Shown: in pieces, positions 35,796-48,315 of the stretch | Layout of the letters: each line of letters starts with the position of its first letter | Numbering within the stretch: position 1 is the stretch's first letter | From: Paracyclopina nana | Taxonomy: Eukaryota > Arthropoda > Copepoda > Cyclopoida > Cyclopettidae | Direction of reading: 5' to 3' | NCBI GenBank assembly: GCA_019096065.1 | Contig: JAGUCH010000002.1 | Location: forward strand, 9,932,501 to 9,996,500 | Length of the DNA stretch: 64,000 nt | Made by a program: the position numbers and the translations under genes | The notes under the pieces: generated by a model | Told to the model about the DNA's origin: nothing | The model's database searches: none | Seen by the model: only the letters and a program-made list of their open reading frames with translations

Positions 35796-36238
35796 ATGAA
35801 AGGATCCGTGGTGTTTTGTTCCATTTTCCTTCTCTTCTCGATGGCCACTTCGAAAAAGTTGGTGGTAACCTACCTAGGCACGGACTTCATCCTTCCTGGG
35901 GGCTGCCCACAGCCGAAATGTGACTCCAAATTGAGAGATTGTCGAAAAGAGCACATAGATATGGAGGCCAAATTCAACGAGTGCATGTGAGTTCGTACAT
36001 CTTAAAAAAGATAGAATTTTTGACACTGCAATTTTTGCGATGTAGGGCAACCAAGGCGTTAAAGCAAGGCTGCTTTACTGATGTTCTGCCTGACCAAAAA
36101 CTCATTACCATCCCAGTGTTGGCCAATTTTTGCTCAAAGCATTGTGTGTCAGATAACAGCCTGGACGGGATCCACGAGTGTCCCTACGAAGGTTACATTC
36201 ATATCAACATCGATCCGGACCTCGAGAGGAGATTCTAA
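35796..36238 (+). CDS. Small secreted Cys-rich protein, function unknown
   Basis: Two exons (35796-35986 and 36046-36238, 59-nt intron) join in frame to 127 residues. Residues 1-19 (MKGSVVFCSIFLLFSMATS) are a signal peptide. The mature part holds about nine cysteines (GGCPQPKC, LRDC, NECM, QGCF, NFCSKHC, HECP) and ends in Arg-Arg-Phe. No family is recognised. It lies directly after the chitin-binding gene and converges on the next gene with 68 bp between stops. Confidence 0.78.
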
Positions 36239-36306
36239 AGTGTATTTCGCTCCAACGTACTATATACTACCACGTCAAACGTTACATACTGTATAAAGTC
36301 TTATCA

Positions 36307-38350
36307 TCAAATTGCTATGCATCTGTAACACTCTTCTTGGCACGAGGTTTCGTCTTCCTCTGACACGACATCCCTAAATGACCTGGCGAAACTGGTAAAC
36401 TCCTCTGGCAAAACTGCATTGACAGCGCCAAATATGGCTTCACCCGTTTGACCAGAGAAAAAGCTACTGCTCTCTTTGGCCATTTTGCCTAGTCGACAAG
36501 CGAGCCTTTTGGAGCAGCCATCTTCATACCTTAACGCACTCACCATGAGCACACCAGTCTCAAGTCGACCTAAGTAAAATAGCCTTATCTTGTAAAAAGG
36601 GTATTTAAAAAAAAAAGATTCTACTACCTAAAGCATTGTCCAGCATACTCTCCTCTTCGGCCCGGTCTTCTCTTCTGCCAAGCACCAGATTTCCGTTAGT
36701 GAGGCCAAGGGTAGTTGCTCCAGAGGGGAAAATTCCAGAGAGGATGAGTCCCGTGGCAACAATGATAGCGATCAGGGGGATAAAGTCGAAGGCATCAAAC
36801 GACCGGTCCCCGATATGACCTCCGAGCATCTTGTTCATGGCAGTCCCCACTCTTGTCATAATAGGAGTGTTATCGTGCGAGTGAAAGCTGGTCGCCATCT
36901 CACGCACCGGACCTCTGACGAGACCAGTCATCATATCGGTAAGTTCATTGCTTAGCTTGGAAAAGGCTGGCATTGAAGGTCCACTCGGACCCAAGAACAG
37001 CAGAGCATTCTTGGATGGCGAGTCTGAAAAGGTTGGAGGCTGCAGCTCGTCAAAGAACACTTGTCTGTCATATCCCTCTTGTGCCAATTGGTCCAAATAT
37101 GAGCTCACTTGCTCCGGCTTCACATAATACTTGTGAACTTTGGAGGGATTCTTCCTTTTATATCTCGGAGTTGGAGTCGTTGTGTAAGTAGCATGTGGAC
37201 TTTTTCCTAATGAAGGGGTCTTCAGTTTCTCAGGTGCCTTTTGGGCCTTGTACACATATGATGGGGACGAGGAGGGTATTTCGTTGACTGCGTCTCTCGT
37301 TTTGTGTCCGTACTGAGGAATGAAGCCAAAGATTGAATAATCTGTTTCATGACTTTTAATACTTGCCAGAAAATACCTTGTCAACAGTTATTGGTGTCAC
37401 TGCGACTCCGAAGCTGGACTCATCCACGTTGCGTGAGGGCTGCTGTTGGAAAAACGATGTATATGGGCTGGCTACAGGTAGCTGGTAAAGGGGGGCCAAG
37501 TTGGATGGCTTGAAATCGTTTTCGAATTCAGCCTCAGCTCCTTCGAAAGGATCTGCTTTCGATAAGGAATCATCCTCAATCTTTTCCGGAGAAAGCTGAA
37601 AAGCGAAAAAAGGTGTGCAATTCTAGCCCACTGTGCTAAGGGCGTGTCATCACCTCCTCAAGCGTGATGATTTCTCCCAGGTACTCGTTGGCATTAGTAT
37701 CATCATCATCTGTGGACAACGTGAGATTTCCTTGTCCACTCGTTCTGGATGACTCGTCCAAGCTGGGGGCCGTTTTAACGCGACTGCAATCAAGCGGATA
37801 AACGAGCATTTAGAGCATCACAAGGGATTTCATAATGATGCCACTTACTTTCGAAATTGCACAGGGTACAAGTTCTTGATGGGAGGCACAAAAGTATGCG
37901 TTGCATAATATGAGGTTGGGAGGAGACTTTGATACGATTCAGGAAGTCTTGAATAGGGTGGAGGAGACCTGGTTTCTACAGCTTCATTGTCCGTCACCGA
38001 CGCAGATTCTTCGGGGTCGTTTTCTGCTATGAGAATAAACGCGAAAAAAACGACATATTAATCTCATGTGCATTTTCAATCATTAGGTTTTTTTTGGCGT
38101 TACCTAGCAGCAAGAGGTTAGACTTGAGCTCGTGAAAATCCGTATGTTGCGCATGTCTTTTTGTGGGCTTCGTCTCCAGATATGAAGTTGAGGTCAGCGA
38201 CGGGTGTAGCAATAGAAGATCGTCCTTGGCAACCAAGAGCCCATTTTTGCTAATCGTCTTCACTTGCATTCCCTCTTCTGGCTCCTCCTCTGCTGTCACG
38301 AATCGATTAGCAGTGGCAATAAGTACCAAAATGATGCCAACCAGCCCCAT
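36307..38350 (-). CDS. Unassigned 573-residue secretory-pathway protein with one internal membrane helix
   Basis: Six exons (38350-38104, 38026-37849, 37783-37654, 37595-37377, 37312-36628, 36569-36307) join in frame to 573 residues. MGLVGIILVLIATANRFVTA is a signal peptide. The next ~400 residues are hydrophilic, Ser/Pro/Tyr-rich and look disordered (ETRSPPPYSRLPESYQS). A hydrophobic helix (about 434-454, FIPLIAIIVATGLILSGIFP) follows, then a C-terminal domain with five cysteines (DGCSKRLACRLG and TSCQEECYRCIAI at the very end). Arthropods have many such single-pass or cuticle-associated proteins with a conserved Cys-containing C-terminus, but I cannot name the family. Four introns are 56-77 nt; intron 3 is 58 nt. 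Confidence 0.82.
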
Positions 38351-39959
38351 ACTTTTATTTTTTTATTTCTTTGTCACAGCACTTGCTCATCCCTTCCAGA
38401 ACGAGAGTAGACTAACAAGGCTTGGAATAGTTTGTGAAGAGAGATTGACATTGCGACACACAACTTTAATTGAACCATACAGCTAGGTGATGCTACAAAA
38501 TGGGAGGCGTTGGCTAACGCAAAAATCAGAGCTGTTACGCACTTATACATTTGCTCCACACAAGACAAAAAAATCTAAAAAGTAACATCGGTAATTAAAT
38601 CACATTTTGTGGTATGGTGGTATGAGCGAGTTTTCCTATATAGCTAAGAATACAAGTTTTCTCGGATGAAACATTTTTTGTTGTAGGTATGTGAATATCT
38701 TAGATTTTTCAGATTTTTATGAATTATTTTATCACCTTTTCAATCATTAAATAGTCAGAGCTTGCGTAAGCACAGCTAAAAAGAATGCTCCGTTTTTGCA
38801 ATAATTCAAAGTTTGTATAGTGAGCATGAAATGCAGTGTAATTAAATATTTCCCTATGAGTTTAGAATTCGTCTGGTCTTTCGATAGCTTTAGTCACCTC
38901 TGCAAAATAGATGAACCATTTAATGGGGAATCAAGCACCAAGGTTGCATAGATTGCTTGGTACGGTACTGATCCAAATTAGTCAAATCAAGATGTGTTTT
39001 CTACAAACGAATACTTCCTCATTTCAAAATTGTTATAGGATTATCATTGGATTATTAATGCATTTTAGATCATATCATCCTAATGCATCTTGGGTAAAAG
39101 TTGAAATCTAACCATTGACTGAGCTGAAAATATTTAAAATACAGTACACTTTCTTGCCAAAATTAGATCTGTTCCTCTCAAGCTGGCTTTCGATTTATTT
39201 TTCTTCCATCAGCTGACGCTTGTCATATGATCATTAGACATTTTTTTTATTTTTCTCCTATCCTTAAGGAGTGCTTCGTGCATTTTGCTGAAGAGTTTGG
39301 GATGTACATGAACAGGACATAAAAGTAAAAAAGGGTCAGTTCAGGATGCGGTTGATTTAATAATAAAACTTAATGAAATGGTTTAAGAGCTTTAAAGCAA
39401 TGAATAAATCCCATTAGCATGTAATAGACTTTTGAGACTCAATTGACTAAAATGACATTTTAGAAGTTTTTATACTAGCTATTAATATAGATTTAAAAAA
39501 TTAAGTTGTAGAGGTTTGGTTAATTTCCCCACTGAGATACAACTTGGCTAAAACCTTAAGGACTAGCCAAAAATGTTCTGTGGTTTACTCTAAGTAACAG
39601 TTACTACAGTGCTCTAACATACACTAAAAAATCATCAATGGAGCTCACAAGCACGATAATTTGCAGATTATCAATTTTTCCGAATTTAGCACCACAGTTT
39701 AAAATTAAAAAAATGCTTGCCAACCTGGTTGCAAGATTGTCAGACCACACAATAAATTGATTCGAAATATTTATTACCAGCAAAATCTGCATTGTCCAAA
39801 ATAATGCAACGGTATTATATTTATATTAAACTTAATTTAAGATATGGGGTGTCACTTGAATTTTCAATTGTTTTATTTACCTATGGAATATTGAAACATC
39901 AAGCCTATTTCTGCTTCAAAACGCTTGCAGACAGTTTTTACTGTTGCCTCTGTTTCAAA

Positions 39960-40349
39960 TACAGTCTGACCGTTCAAAATTGGACGGTACCGGAATCTTA
40001 ACTTTTTGTCACATATTCAAGAAATACAGGACTTTTAAATGATAGCGTTGGAAAGATTGAGCCTTTTTCTATCTTTTTTGTAAAAGTAGAAAAAATCAAT
40101 TTAAGGAGGAAAAAAACGGGAAAATTCAATTTTCCCAAGGTAATCCAGAAAATTGTCACAAAAACTGGTGAGCCATTTATTTTTTGATGTCACGGGAATT
40201 CACTATAATATTTTTCATTTTGTCAGAAAACAAAAAAGATGTCTAAAGGTTCAATCTTTCCAACGATACCCATTAAGCCACAAAATTCATGAATCCATAA
40301 TACAAACTTTTGATTCCCGCACCGTCCAATTTTGAACGGTCAGACGGTA
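39960..40349. mobile_element. mariner-type MITE, copy 2 (TA target)
   Basis: The 386-bp element (39962-40347) has the same inverted ends as the copy at 23569 (CAGTCTGACCGTTCAAAATT ... GAACGGTCAGACGG) and TA on both sides. The body aligns closely over its whole length, so both copies derive from the same fairly recent source. Confidence 0.9.
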
Positions 40350-41223
40350 TAATCATGGTGCATTTCCATGTCTCGTTTGGAGTCATAGCTAATTAGTAAT
40401 GTGGTGTTTATTTAAGTTCATTTTCTTGCAGGTTGCAAACTACTACCTCAAGATTATCAACTTTCAAAGCTTGTTCTAAATTTTGTCTAATTACATGTGT
40501 CAGGCCCATTTTGGTTCCAATCAAATATTCAATATGGGTTTGTCAATTTCTGACTTAATACTAAAGCAAATTGGCAAAACCAACCTAGGCTTCAAATCAG
40601 CAACAAAGAAAAAAGTTACCGTAGCATAGGTTGTACGTACATCATCTAGGGTGTACGTACGTATCTAATACAGAATTTTAAAAAACCTGTTTTCCCCATA
40701 CAACCTTTGCAGCACCTTTGCAACAGTCGGCAACACCAAAAATGGTGGCACTCATGTACTATTTCTTTTTATTGAAATATTTTTAAATCAAGAAGCATAT
40801 TTCCTTCAGAGAACTTCCGGGCTAAGAAGCTAGTAAGAAAATTGTAGATCATATTTTTTAGTGGTTAGGCAAGCAGCCTCTTTAACAGCCTAAACATGGC
40901 CCTGGGCTACAGAAAATTCTTGCAGGTAGTAAGCAAGCCCAAATAATCTTGGCTTGGGAAGAATTGCGAACAAAGGAAAGACACATGTGATTTTTCGAGC
41001 GTAGGGTTCATTTCATTAAGAATAGATTGCAGCCAATCATTCGAAGAATGGATATTGGTCTTTACCTACCTGGCAAAATTTGAAATCATTTTCAGGCGGT
41101 AATCAGGTGTGGGCATGATTACTTTCAACCTCAGAAGCATCCAAGTGCGCATCCGTCATCAGCTTATGGCCCCTCACGGAAAATAGCGCTCCTTTTCCTT
41201 CTTGCACTGCTAACGGAACGTGG

Positions 41224-41230
41224 TATAAAA
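41224..41230 (+). promoter_or_regulatory. TATA box of the Gly/Tyr-rich gene
   Basis: TATAAAA lies 81 bp upstream of the start codon, in GGTATAAAAAGACC. This is the best core promoter in the window and fits a highly, tissue-specifically expressed structural gene. Confidence 0.7.
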
Positions 41231-41310
41231 AGACCACGGTTGCCCATGTTCGACATCAATCCAGGCAAATCACTTGCAGTGGAAACATCCTCCCTACATT
41301 CTTAAGCAAA

Positions 41311-41837
41311 ATGAGATCTTTCGCCTTTGTAAGTATACTCTAAGTCTTTGCCCCCAAGACCAAGGCATAACTTGTGATTTTTATCAGGTTCTCGCCCTTG
41401 TGGCCGTTGCCTATGCTGACCCCACCGCTGATGCCAATGCTGACCCAACCGCTGATGCCGATGCAGCTGCATACTACGGTGGATACTACGGTGCATACCC
41501 TTCATACGGATACGGTTTGGGAGCCTACTCCAACTACTACGGATACGGTAGTGCCTACGGATACGGATACCCCACTCTCCACAGCCGCGTCTACAGCCCC
41601 TTGACCGGTTATGCTGGTGCCTACGGATATGGAGCTCACCTTGTTGGCAAGAGGTCTGCTGATGCTGAAGCAGCCCCCACTGCTGATGCCGATGCTTCTG
41701 CATACTACGGTGGATACTACGGTTATGGTGGATACGGATATGGCCGTGGATACGGTTATGGTTATCCCAGCAGGTATTATGGATACGGAAATGCCTACGG
41801 CTACGGCTCCCCTTACGGATATGGCTACCGTTATTGA
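41311..41837 (+). CDS. Gly/Tyr-rich secreted structural protein with duplicated Ala-Asp segments
   Basis: Exon 1 is only 18 nt (41311-41328, MRSFAF); after a 59-nt intron exon 2 (41388-41837) completes a signal peptide MRSFAFVLALVAVAYA. The mature protein has two parallel halves. Each begins with an Asp/Ala segment (DPTADANADPTADADAAAYY and SADAEAAPTADADASAYY) followed by GYG-type repeats (YYGGYYG, GYGYGY). The halves are separated by GAHLVGKRSADAE, a dibasic Lys-Arg suggesting cleavage into two chains. Total length is 155 residues. It probably serves as a cuticle or secreted matrix component. A TATA box lies 81 bp upstream. A start inside the second exon would lose the signal peptide. Confidence 0.88.
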
Positions 41838-43125
41838 GAAAGATGATGTATCAGCTTAGGATTTAACCAGGAGTATGATGTTGACACATCGCCAAAAATT
41901 GTTGCTATTTTTTAAAATTTGTTGACTCTCTGCCCCTCCTTAAAAATTGAGCTCATATATTTGAAATACAAAGTGCTTTATTTTGCTCAAAGCTGCAGTT
42001 TCACTCTTTGCATACATGATGAAGTAGATACGTTTTACGGCTGCGAAAGAAATTAAAGAGGTGAAAATGACGAGAGGAAATAACACCTCAATTTCTTATA
42101 ATGTGGAATATCTTTCTAATAAAAATGATTAAAAAAATAGTAGCGCCTTCAATTGCCCGCAAAGAAGCGAGTATGAGCACGCAACCTATGAAAAGTGCCA
42201 TGTCCTCATCAAGCATAATTATGCCAGGCACCTCTCGAATTTAGAATAATTAGTTCACAAAAGTTTCGATTGTATTAAAATTATCCGATTCGTTTGCGAT
42301 TATTCAGGCAATATTACTGCCTGATAATTAAATAAGCTCACTAAAGATTTTAGCATTTGGTCACATGCGTTTAGCCTTTTTTTAATACCTTATTTCTAAA
42401 TTCATGATACAAGTATCCACTTATAAATGCTTCATAATTTATTTTGAAGCTCAATCATTTTTTAAAGAAGACCTTTCATACGCACAATTGCTCCAATATC
42501 TATTGATTTCTAAAAATTGCCTTTCAAATAGTTTCGAGTTTCGGACACACTTCTGAGTGAAAAGTAAATCTCGCCACCTTCCAGTTTTTGGCAGTGTCAT
42601 GCAGAATGAAAAAGCCACAAGCTACTTCAGGAGACGGCTAAGATCAAAACTTGCTCTCCGCGTGCTAGTTTTTTCAGTTTTGTAACAGGATTACGTAATT
42701 CGAAGCTAAGATGAGTCATGAGTAATCGTTTAAGCAAGCAATCAATGTGATTGTTATCTTATTATAGTACCATGCAAGCGTACGCATTCCGATTTCCGAG
42801 GAGTGACATAACCTTGCTTTCGTAATTTTGAGCTATTTTGAAATTCACAGTGTTGCCAGATTAATTCTGGCTGCATATCGCCATAAATAGTCCAAAAGCG
42901 CCATAAGTAGAAAAGTATTAAATAAACAACACTGGTGCCGACGCGAGTTCAGTTGGTGAGCATTCACGAGAAGAAAGGCGTCGTGCTGGTCCGGACCTCG
43001 GACGAATATGGTTTAGGAGGCTGACAACTACTGAAAAGGGCTTGGTAGCAGCTAAGGTACGAGCGTTTTTCAAAGTTATGCCTGATAACGTTATCAGTTA
43101 AGCCGAGCCCGTCGATCAGGCAACA
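41838..43125. other. Intergenic, no supported gene
   Basis: AT-rich sequence without supported frames or repeats; the last ~200 bp are more GC-rich and probably form the TLCD promoter and 5' UTR. Confidence 0.45.
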
Positions 43126-44195
43126 ATGTCAACCTCCTCCTCGTCGCCCTCATCCAGCGACGTGATCTTGGGCGGGAGCCAAGAGGACATGGCCAACGTC
43201 AACACGTTCATGGCGTCCGGTAACCCCTGCGTCTCCTACATCCTCTCCGGCCTCGTCTTCTTCACTCTCGTCAACTTCTCCACCCGGTGGAGCATTCCCC
43301 AGGCTGTCAAGAACACCACTCGCTCCGACCCCCTGGAGGTCAGGTGGAAATGGAGGAACGTCCTCACCTCCTTCGTCCACTCCAGCATCACCGGCCTCTG
43401 GGCGCCGCTGGCGTTCGTCGCGCAACCCTCCCTGGGCGCTGACATGATCCACGCCTACTCCACCAGCGCCCATGCGCTCGTCAGCGTCTCCATTGGCTAC
43501 TTCATGTACGACTTCTGCGACATGGCCATCTACCACCGCAAGGGGTCCACTTACGAGCTTTTGGTGCACCACTTCATGGTCATTTTGTGCTTCGGCATCG
43601 CCGTCTCCACTCGCACCTATGTGGCCTATGCTGCACTCTCCCTCGTTGTCGAGATCAACTCGGTCTTCTTGCATGCCAGACAACTGCTCATGATTGGAGG
43701 AGTACCCAAGTCATCCTGGATCTACAGGTAGTACAATTTAAATGTATAGCGCCTGTAGTTTTCACAGCCTTTATCCATTGAAGGGCCAACGCGATCATGA
43801 ACGTTGCCACCTTCGTGCTGTTCCGCATTTTGCTCCTCGGATGGATGACCAGATGGCTGACACTCCATAGGGACGATGTACCCATCATCTTCTTCACAGT
43901 CGGCTCTCTGGGCCTGGCCACCATTGTGGGCATGAACATCGTGCTTTTTTATCGCATCCTAGTTGGTGATTACTTGGGATCTGGTAGCAAGTCTTCCCAA
44001 GTCAAAGAGGAGCCTGCTGATTGCGGCGCCCCCAAAGAAGTGTGTGATACTCCGACAGCCTCATCTGACAACGACTCGGATGAGCTTAAGAAAGGCAATG
44101 CACGGAAACGCAACCTAACCGTGAACAGCATTGTGCGATCTCTTTTTGACGAGCAAGATGCAGATGAGGGCAACAACGCGAACTTACTTAATTGA
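43126..44195 (+). CDS. TLCD: TLC-domain membrane protein (TLCD1/TLCD2 family)
   Basis: Two exons (43126-43727 and 43784-44195, 56-nt intron, AG|G junction) give 337 residues. A Ser-rich N-terminus leads to five or six membrane helices with TLC-domain features: WKWRNVLTSFVHSSITGLWA, IGYFMYDFCDMAIY, ELLVHHFMVI, and VATFVLFRILLLGWM. The tail of about 80 residues is acidic and hydrophilic. TLCD1/2 and worm FLD-1 limit long-chain polyunsaturated phospholipids in membranes and so regulate fluidity; that role is inferred by family. The first exon is very GC-rich in third positions, unlike its surroundings. The gene converges on SMURF. Confidence 0.88.
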
Positions 44196-44973
44196 ACTAT
44201 TCGCAACTATTTAAGATGAAAAAACTAGAAGAAGCTTTGAACCAAATTACTACTTACTCATGTTGTTCCAGTACAAACTGATCATCACACACAGCATAAG
44301 ATTATATACTAAGTATGCTATTATGTAAGCTATCTGCTATAATTGTCCCGAACTCAAGAATGTGCCACAAATTCCCTTTTCTTCCTTGCTGCCGCTAATA
44401 TTCAGCACATATTAGAACTACTATGATTTTTGTCTCGATTAGACTGAACCGCAGAATCGTTATGGGTTATTCTTCTACTATTGGCCCCGAGCTTTTTTTA
44501 CTGCGTCGAAAAAAGCGAGGCCTTGCATTATTTGCTCAAAGCAAAAAGTGAGCTTTGTTGTAGACGCAGATTTACTGCGCCTTAAAAATATGGTGAAAAA
44601 TAAAAAAAATCATTTTCGCTTGTTTGATATCAACCGCTTTGCTTCTTCGGTCACGTCGGTGTACATGAGAGGTATACCTTGAATAATATAGTAATTTTTT
44701 ATATGTTCTAAACAGCACATTCAGAGTTGGAGAGGGATTTAGCAATATGTGGAAAACAATGAGTTTTTGACAAAACGTGGAAAAAATCTTGTGGTATATG
44801 CGCGACGACTACTAGAGACTAATTACTCAACATGCAAATGTTGTTCTGAGAAAGCCACAGCCGGGAATTTTGTAATAGCAGGTAGTAATGATGAAAGGGT
44901 GCCGAATGCAGAAAATGGCAAAAGTTTGTGCAACAATCCATTGATTGAGCTTTTTGAGGGTCCACTCGAGCAG
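44196..44973. other. Convergent intergenic region between TLCD and SMURF
   Basis: AT-rich 778 bp holding both 3' UTRs; no supported gene or repeat. Confidence 0.45.
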
Positions 44974-47900
44974 CTACTCGACAGCAAATCCGCACGTCTC
45001 CTCTACAGCTTGGGTTAGTTTATCAAGCATCTTCTCTTTGCTTTCGTATGATGGAAGGTCTAATCGGTTGAAGCACGTGTGTGCCTTTGGTAAATTGTTG
45101 GTAGGAGATTCTATCAGGTGGAGGGTGAAAAGCCTGGGGCCTGACGCACCTGTAGAGCCTTGTAAAGCCTTAAAGCCTTGCAGGGGGACCTGAGGGGTGA
45201 TGGAATTCGTTTACCGATATGCATTTAACTTACTAAAAATCAATTACCCTTGAGCTTCCAGTGACAAACTGCAAGAGCCTAGCACGCATTTCCTCGGAGT
45301 AGTCTTCTACTATCTGCCAAAACCACTTGACAACCTGAGTTTCAGTGTTACAATGTTTCAGTCGGGTATGAGATTTCCAATCGACAATATCAATTTTTCC
45401 AATTCCACCTGGAATAGAAAATATTCATGCATTCAATGCTAGCTCTTAATAATCTTAATTCACATACCTATGACCAGTTCGAGCTCCCTCTCATCGAAAG
45501 GTCTCAAATGATGTTGCGGGATTACTTCATGAAAGCCTTTTTGCAGAGCAAGGAATTGTTGCTCTATTCCTTGACACCATCGGTAAGTGACATACAGCTT
45601 AACGTATTCTTTTTTATTCTCCTCAGTGACCTGAAATGAAACAGCAAACCAAATAGTTTGCAATTTGCCATGGCTAACCAAGTCAATCAAAAGTACCTTT
45701 ATGTTTTTGCCCCCTTGCTTCAGCTCGTGGGTTCGGAGAGCCCCAAAAGCTTCATGTTCTACCGAAAACGTGATGTCAAGATCATCGTCAATGTTATTCG
45801 TAAGCATCCAATTCAAGGATTTGTGCAGATCAGGGTCAACAGCCTCAATGTCGTCCAGAGTGATGGGTTTATTCAGCAGCATCTTGTAGAACGGCGTTGT
45901 AAAGCCTCCGTCAATATGGTGGCCGTGGAAGACAGCAGTGCCTATGATACGGCCCACAAAGTGAAAGTAAGACAAATGGTCAGGGTTGATTCCACTATCA
46001 GGGTTAATTTGCAGAGTGTATATATCATCGCTGAAAATGAAGGCGTTATTAGTTCGCAAACATAAAGGTCTTTAAGTCTAAGCTACCGAGAATATTGGAA
46101 GAGGCCATAGTAGGGGTTCAACATTTCGTGGCTCAGCAGATACAGCCATTCACGGGCAACACCACCATAATCGAGGCCGTCCTCGCCACGAAATTTGATC
46201 ATGAGGCGCTTCCTCAAGTCTTTAGGCCGCATTTTTACAATTTGCCTATAGGACTCTTCAAACACCTCCTGGCGGCTCACTTCAAGCCGGCAGTGGCCCG
46301 AAGGAGGTTGTAGTGCACTAAGCTCTGATCGGAGCACTTTCATTTTTGCCACCAGGTCCCTTTTATACTGAGGCAACTCATCCAGGTTTGTCACGGCTCC
46401 AGGAATTTTGCCACTTTTCGGCTCCGACGGGGCACCACCACTGTTGCGACTTCCTCCGTTTGAGATCAGATTAGCTAACGAGTTATCCGCATGGTTTGCG
46501 GAGCTGACAGGTATTCTGGCCTCGGGGTTGGCCTCAGATCTACTACTCCCATCTTGCAGAGCCAAAGCCACCACTGGCATGATAACCGAGTTATTGCTCG
46601 TTGTGGCTCTCACGTTTGCAACATTGGAAGGCACTCCTTGAGTGCCATCACCTGCGCCATTCGTCGCAGGTTGGCGACCAGGGGTACTCGATTCCGTCGG
46701 TGTAGCTGGTTCAATCGATGCTCTTCTTTCACTCTCACTTCCTCCTGAGCTCGATCCCCTTTCAACTTGCGCTTCCATTTCAACGCCTTGCTCATTGTTA
46801 TTGTTGTTGTTGTTGCTGGTATTCTGCTCCTGCTCCGTAGGTTGAACTATGTTTTCGGTTGCATTCTCAGCGTCCAATGCCGTACTTCCATTGCCAGAAG
46901 TGGGGACCTCGTGAGAAGTAGTCATGTTATTGGCAGTGTTCTTATTGAGCGACATTAATCTTCGCAGAACGGCATTGTTGTACAGCCTCGGATCAGTGAA
47001 TTGAGTCGTCCGGTTAGTATGGTCAAGGAAGTAGGGTCGTCCGGAGGACGTTTCTCTTCTCTCCCAGCCAGTGGGGAGAGCTCCGAGATTCCTCGTCGAA
47101 TCATCACCTTCCAAGCTTATAGCCAGCACGTTCAACTCCTTTGGTATTCTAGGATCATGCCAAGTGCTCACTCCCGTAGGCACGTGAAGAAAATAAATTT
47201 GACCCTGATCGGTTATCTTCATTTCGTAACCGGACGGCAAGTCAGAGGCATTTTTGAGGTTGCGATTGCGATTTGCTTCGCCTTGTCGACGCGCGTTGGG
47301 TCTGTTCAGGTTGGGTGGCCTTCTTGGGGGAGTTGGCAAACCATTCTGGCCAGAGGAACGTTGGGGCAAAGGCGGAGGATCTGTGCAAGCCGTGGAAGGT
47401 GCGGCACCATTTTCCTCTATCACATTGGAAGGGGAAGATTCAATTGCAGCTGGAGCTAGGGGTCTTTCCCACTGAGTGGATTTTGTGCAGTGATTGACAT
47501 AGTAAATTCTGCCGCTCTGATCGCGACGCTCCTCCCAGCCTTCGGGCAAGAGTCCCGAATCGGAACCACCGGTGGATGAACAAGACAGATTGCCCAACTT
47601 GTCCACTACAGCATTAAGGCTACCAGTCCCATGTCCATCTCGGGACAGAAGGGAGATCACGATTTGGCCTTTGACCGGCAGGGGATTGTTGCTATCGGGT
47701 ACCAAGTCCAGCCTTTGATATCCTGCAAAAACGCTGCTTGAGGCCCACTCTTATAGCCAAGGATGAAGCTTGTTTACCTGTATCTTTGAGCCTGTTGATT
47801 GCACTGTTGAGTAATCGGACGCAACCGAGGAAACCAGTGCCCTTACTTCCTTTGTTGATCTGCAAACATGACCATGCATTTCAATGAATCATTGCCCAAT

Positions 47901-48315
47901 AATTTGAGCCTTACCTTCTTATCGTTCCACACGCTTATCGTGATGGAATCGTTCACGCCAACATACAAGTCGTAGTGGACGTTCCATTTCGGATCCAGGG
48001 TGTTTTTGCTCACCTCGGTCGCGTGACACTGCCCAGACCCGTCGACTTGAACCTGTTTCAGATAGTAAGTAGTTATTAAGCGGTTACTCGATATTCAGAT
48101 AAGTCTCTCATTGCCTTGACAAAGGGGTCGGGCAGGCGAAAAAGATCGCGTTTGGCCAAAGACCTCGCGCACAGGAGAGTTATTCTTATTTTCTGAGGGC
48201 CCAAGGAAGTTGTTGAGGTGCGGTTGGTGCCGGCCCACGAAAAGAGCGCTTGGCGAGTTTCCGGCTGCACAAAAGACGATGCCGGAGGGGTTCCCTCATT
48301 CTGACTGGAAGACAT
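44974..48315 (-). CDS. Smurf: SMURF-type HECT E3 ubiquitin ligase
   Basis: Eight exons (48315-48115, 48052-47915, 47859-47778, 47722-46087, 46030-45697, 45630-45468, 45408-45248, 45189-44974) join in frame to 976 residues. A C2 domain spans about 28-160 ([27 protein letters not shown]). Three WW domains lie at about 199-229, 302-333 (GY in place of the first GW, as is usual for this SMURF WW) and 356-387. The HECT domain ends with [12 protein letters not shown], catalytic Cys944, and the conserved GFAVE terminus. It ubiquitinates SMADs and other signalling proteins. About 190 residues of Asn/Ser-rich linker sit between WW3 and HECT, longer than I expect for SMURF. Intron 1 (48114-48053) has a GC donor, AAG|GCAATG. 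Confidence 0.95.

Larger units (their letters stand above)
38351..41310. other. Intergenic 3 kb containing one mariner-type MITE
   Basis: AT-rich sequence with no supported gene. It contains the MITE at 39962-40347 and, at its right end, the TATA box of the Gly/Tyr-rich gene. Confidence 0.5.

Noticed and set aside
43150-43683. 177-codon open frame antisense to TLCD
   Set aside because: It mirrors the GC-biased codons of TLCD exon 1; composition (Gly/Asp/Val-rich) is typical of an antisense shadow.
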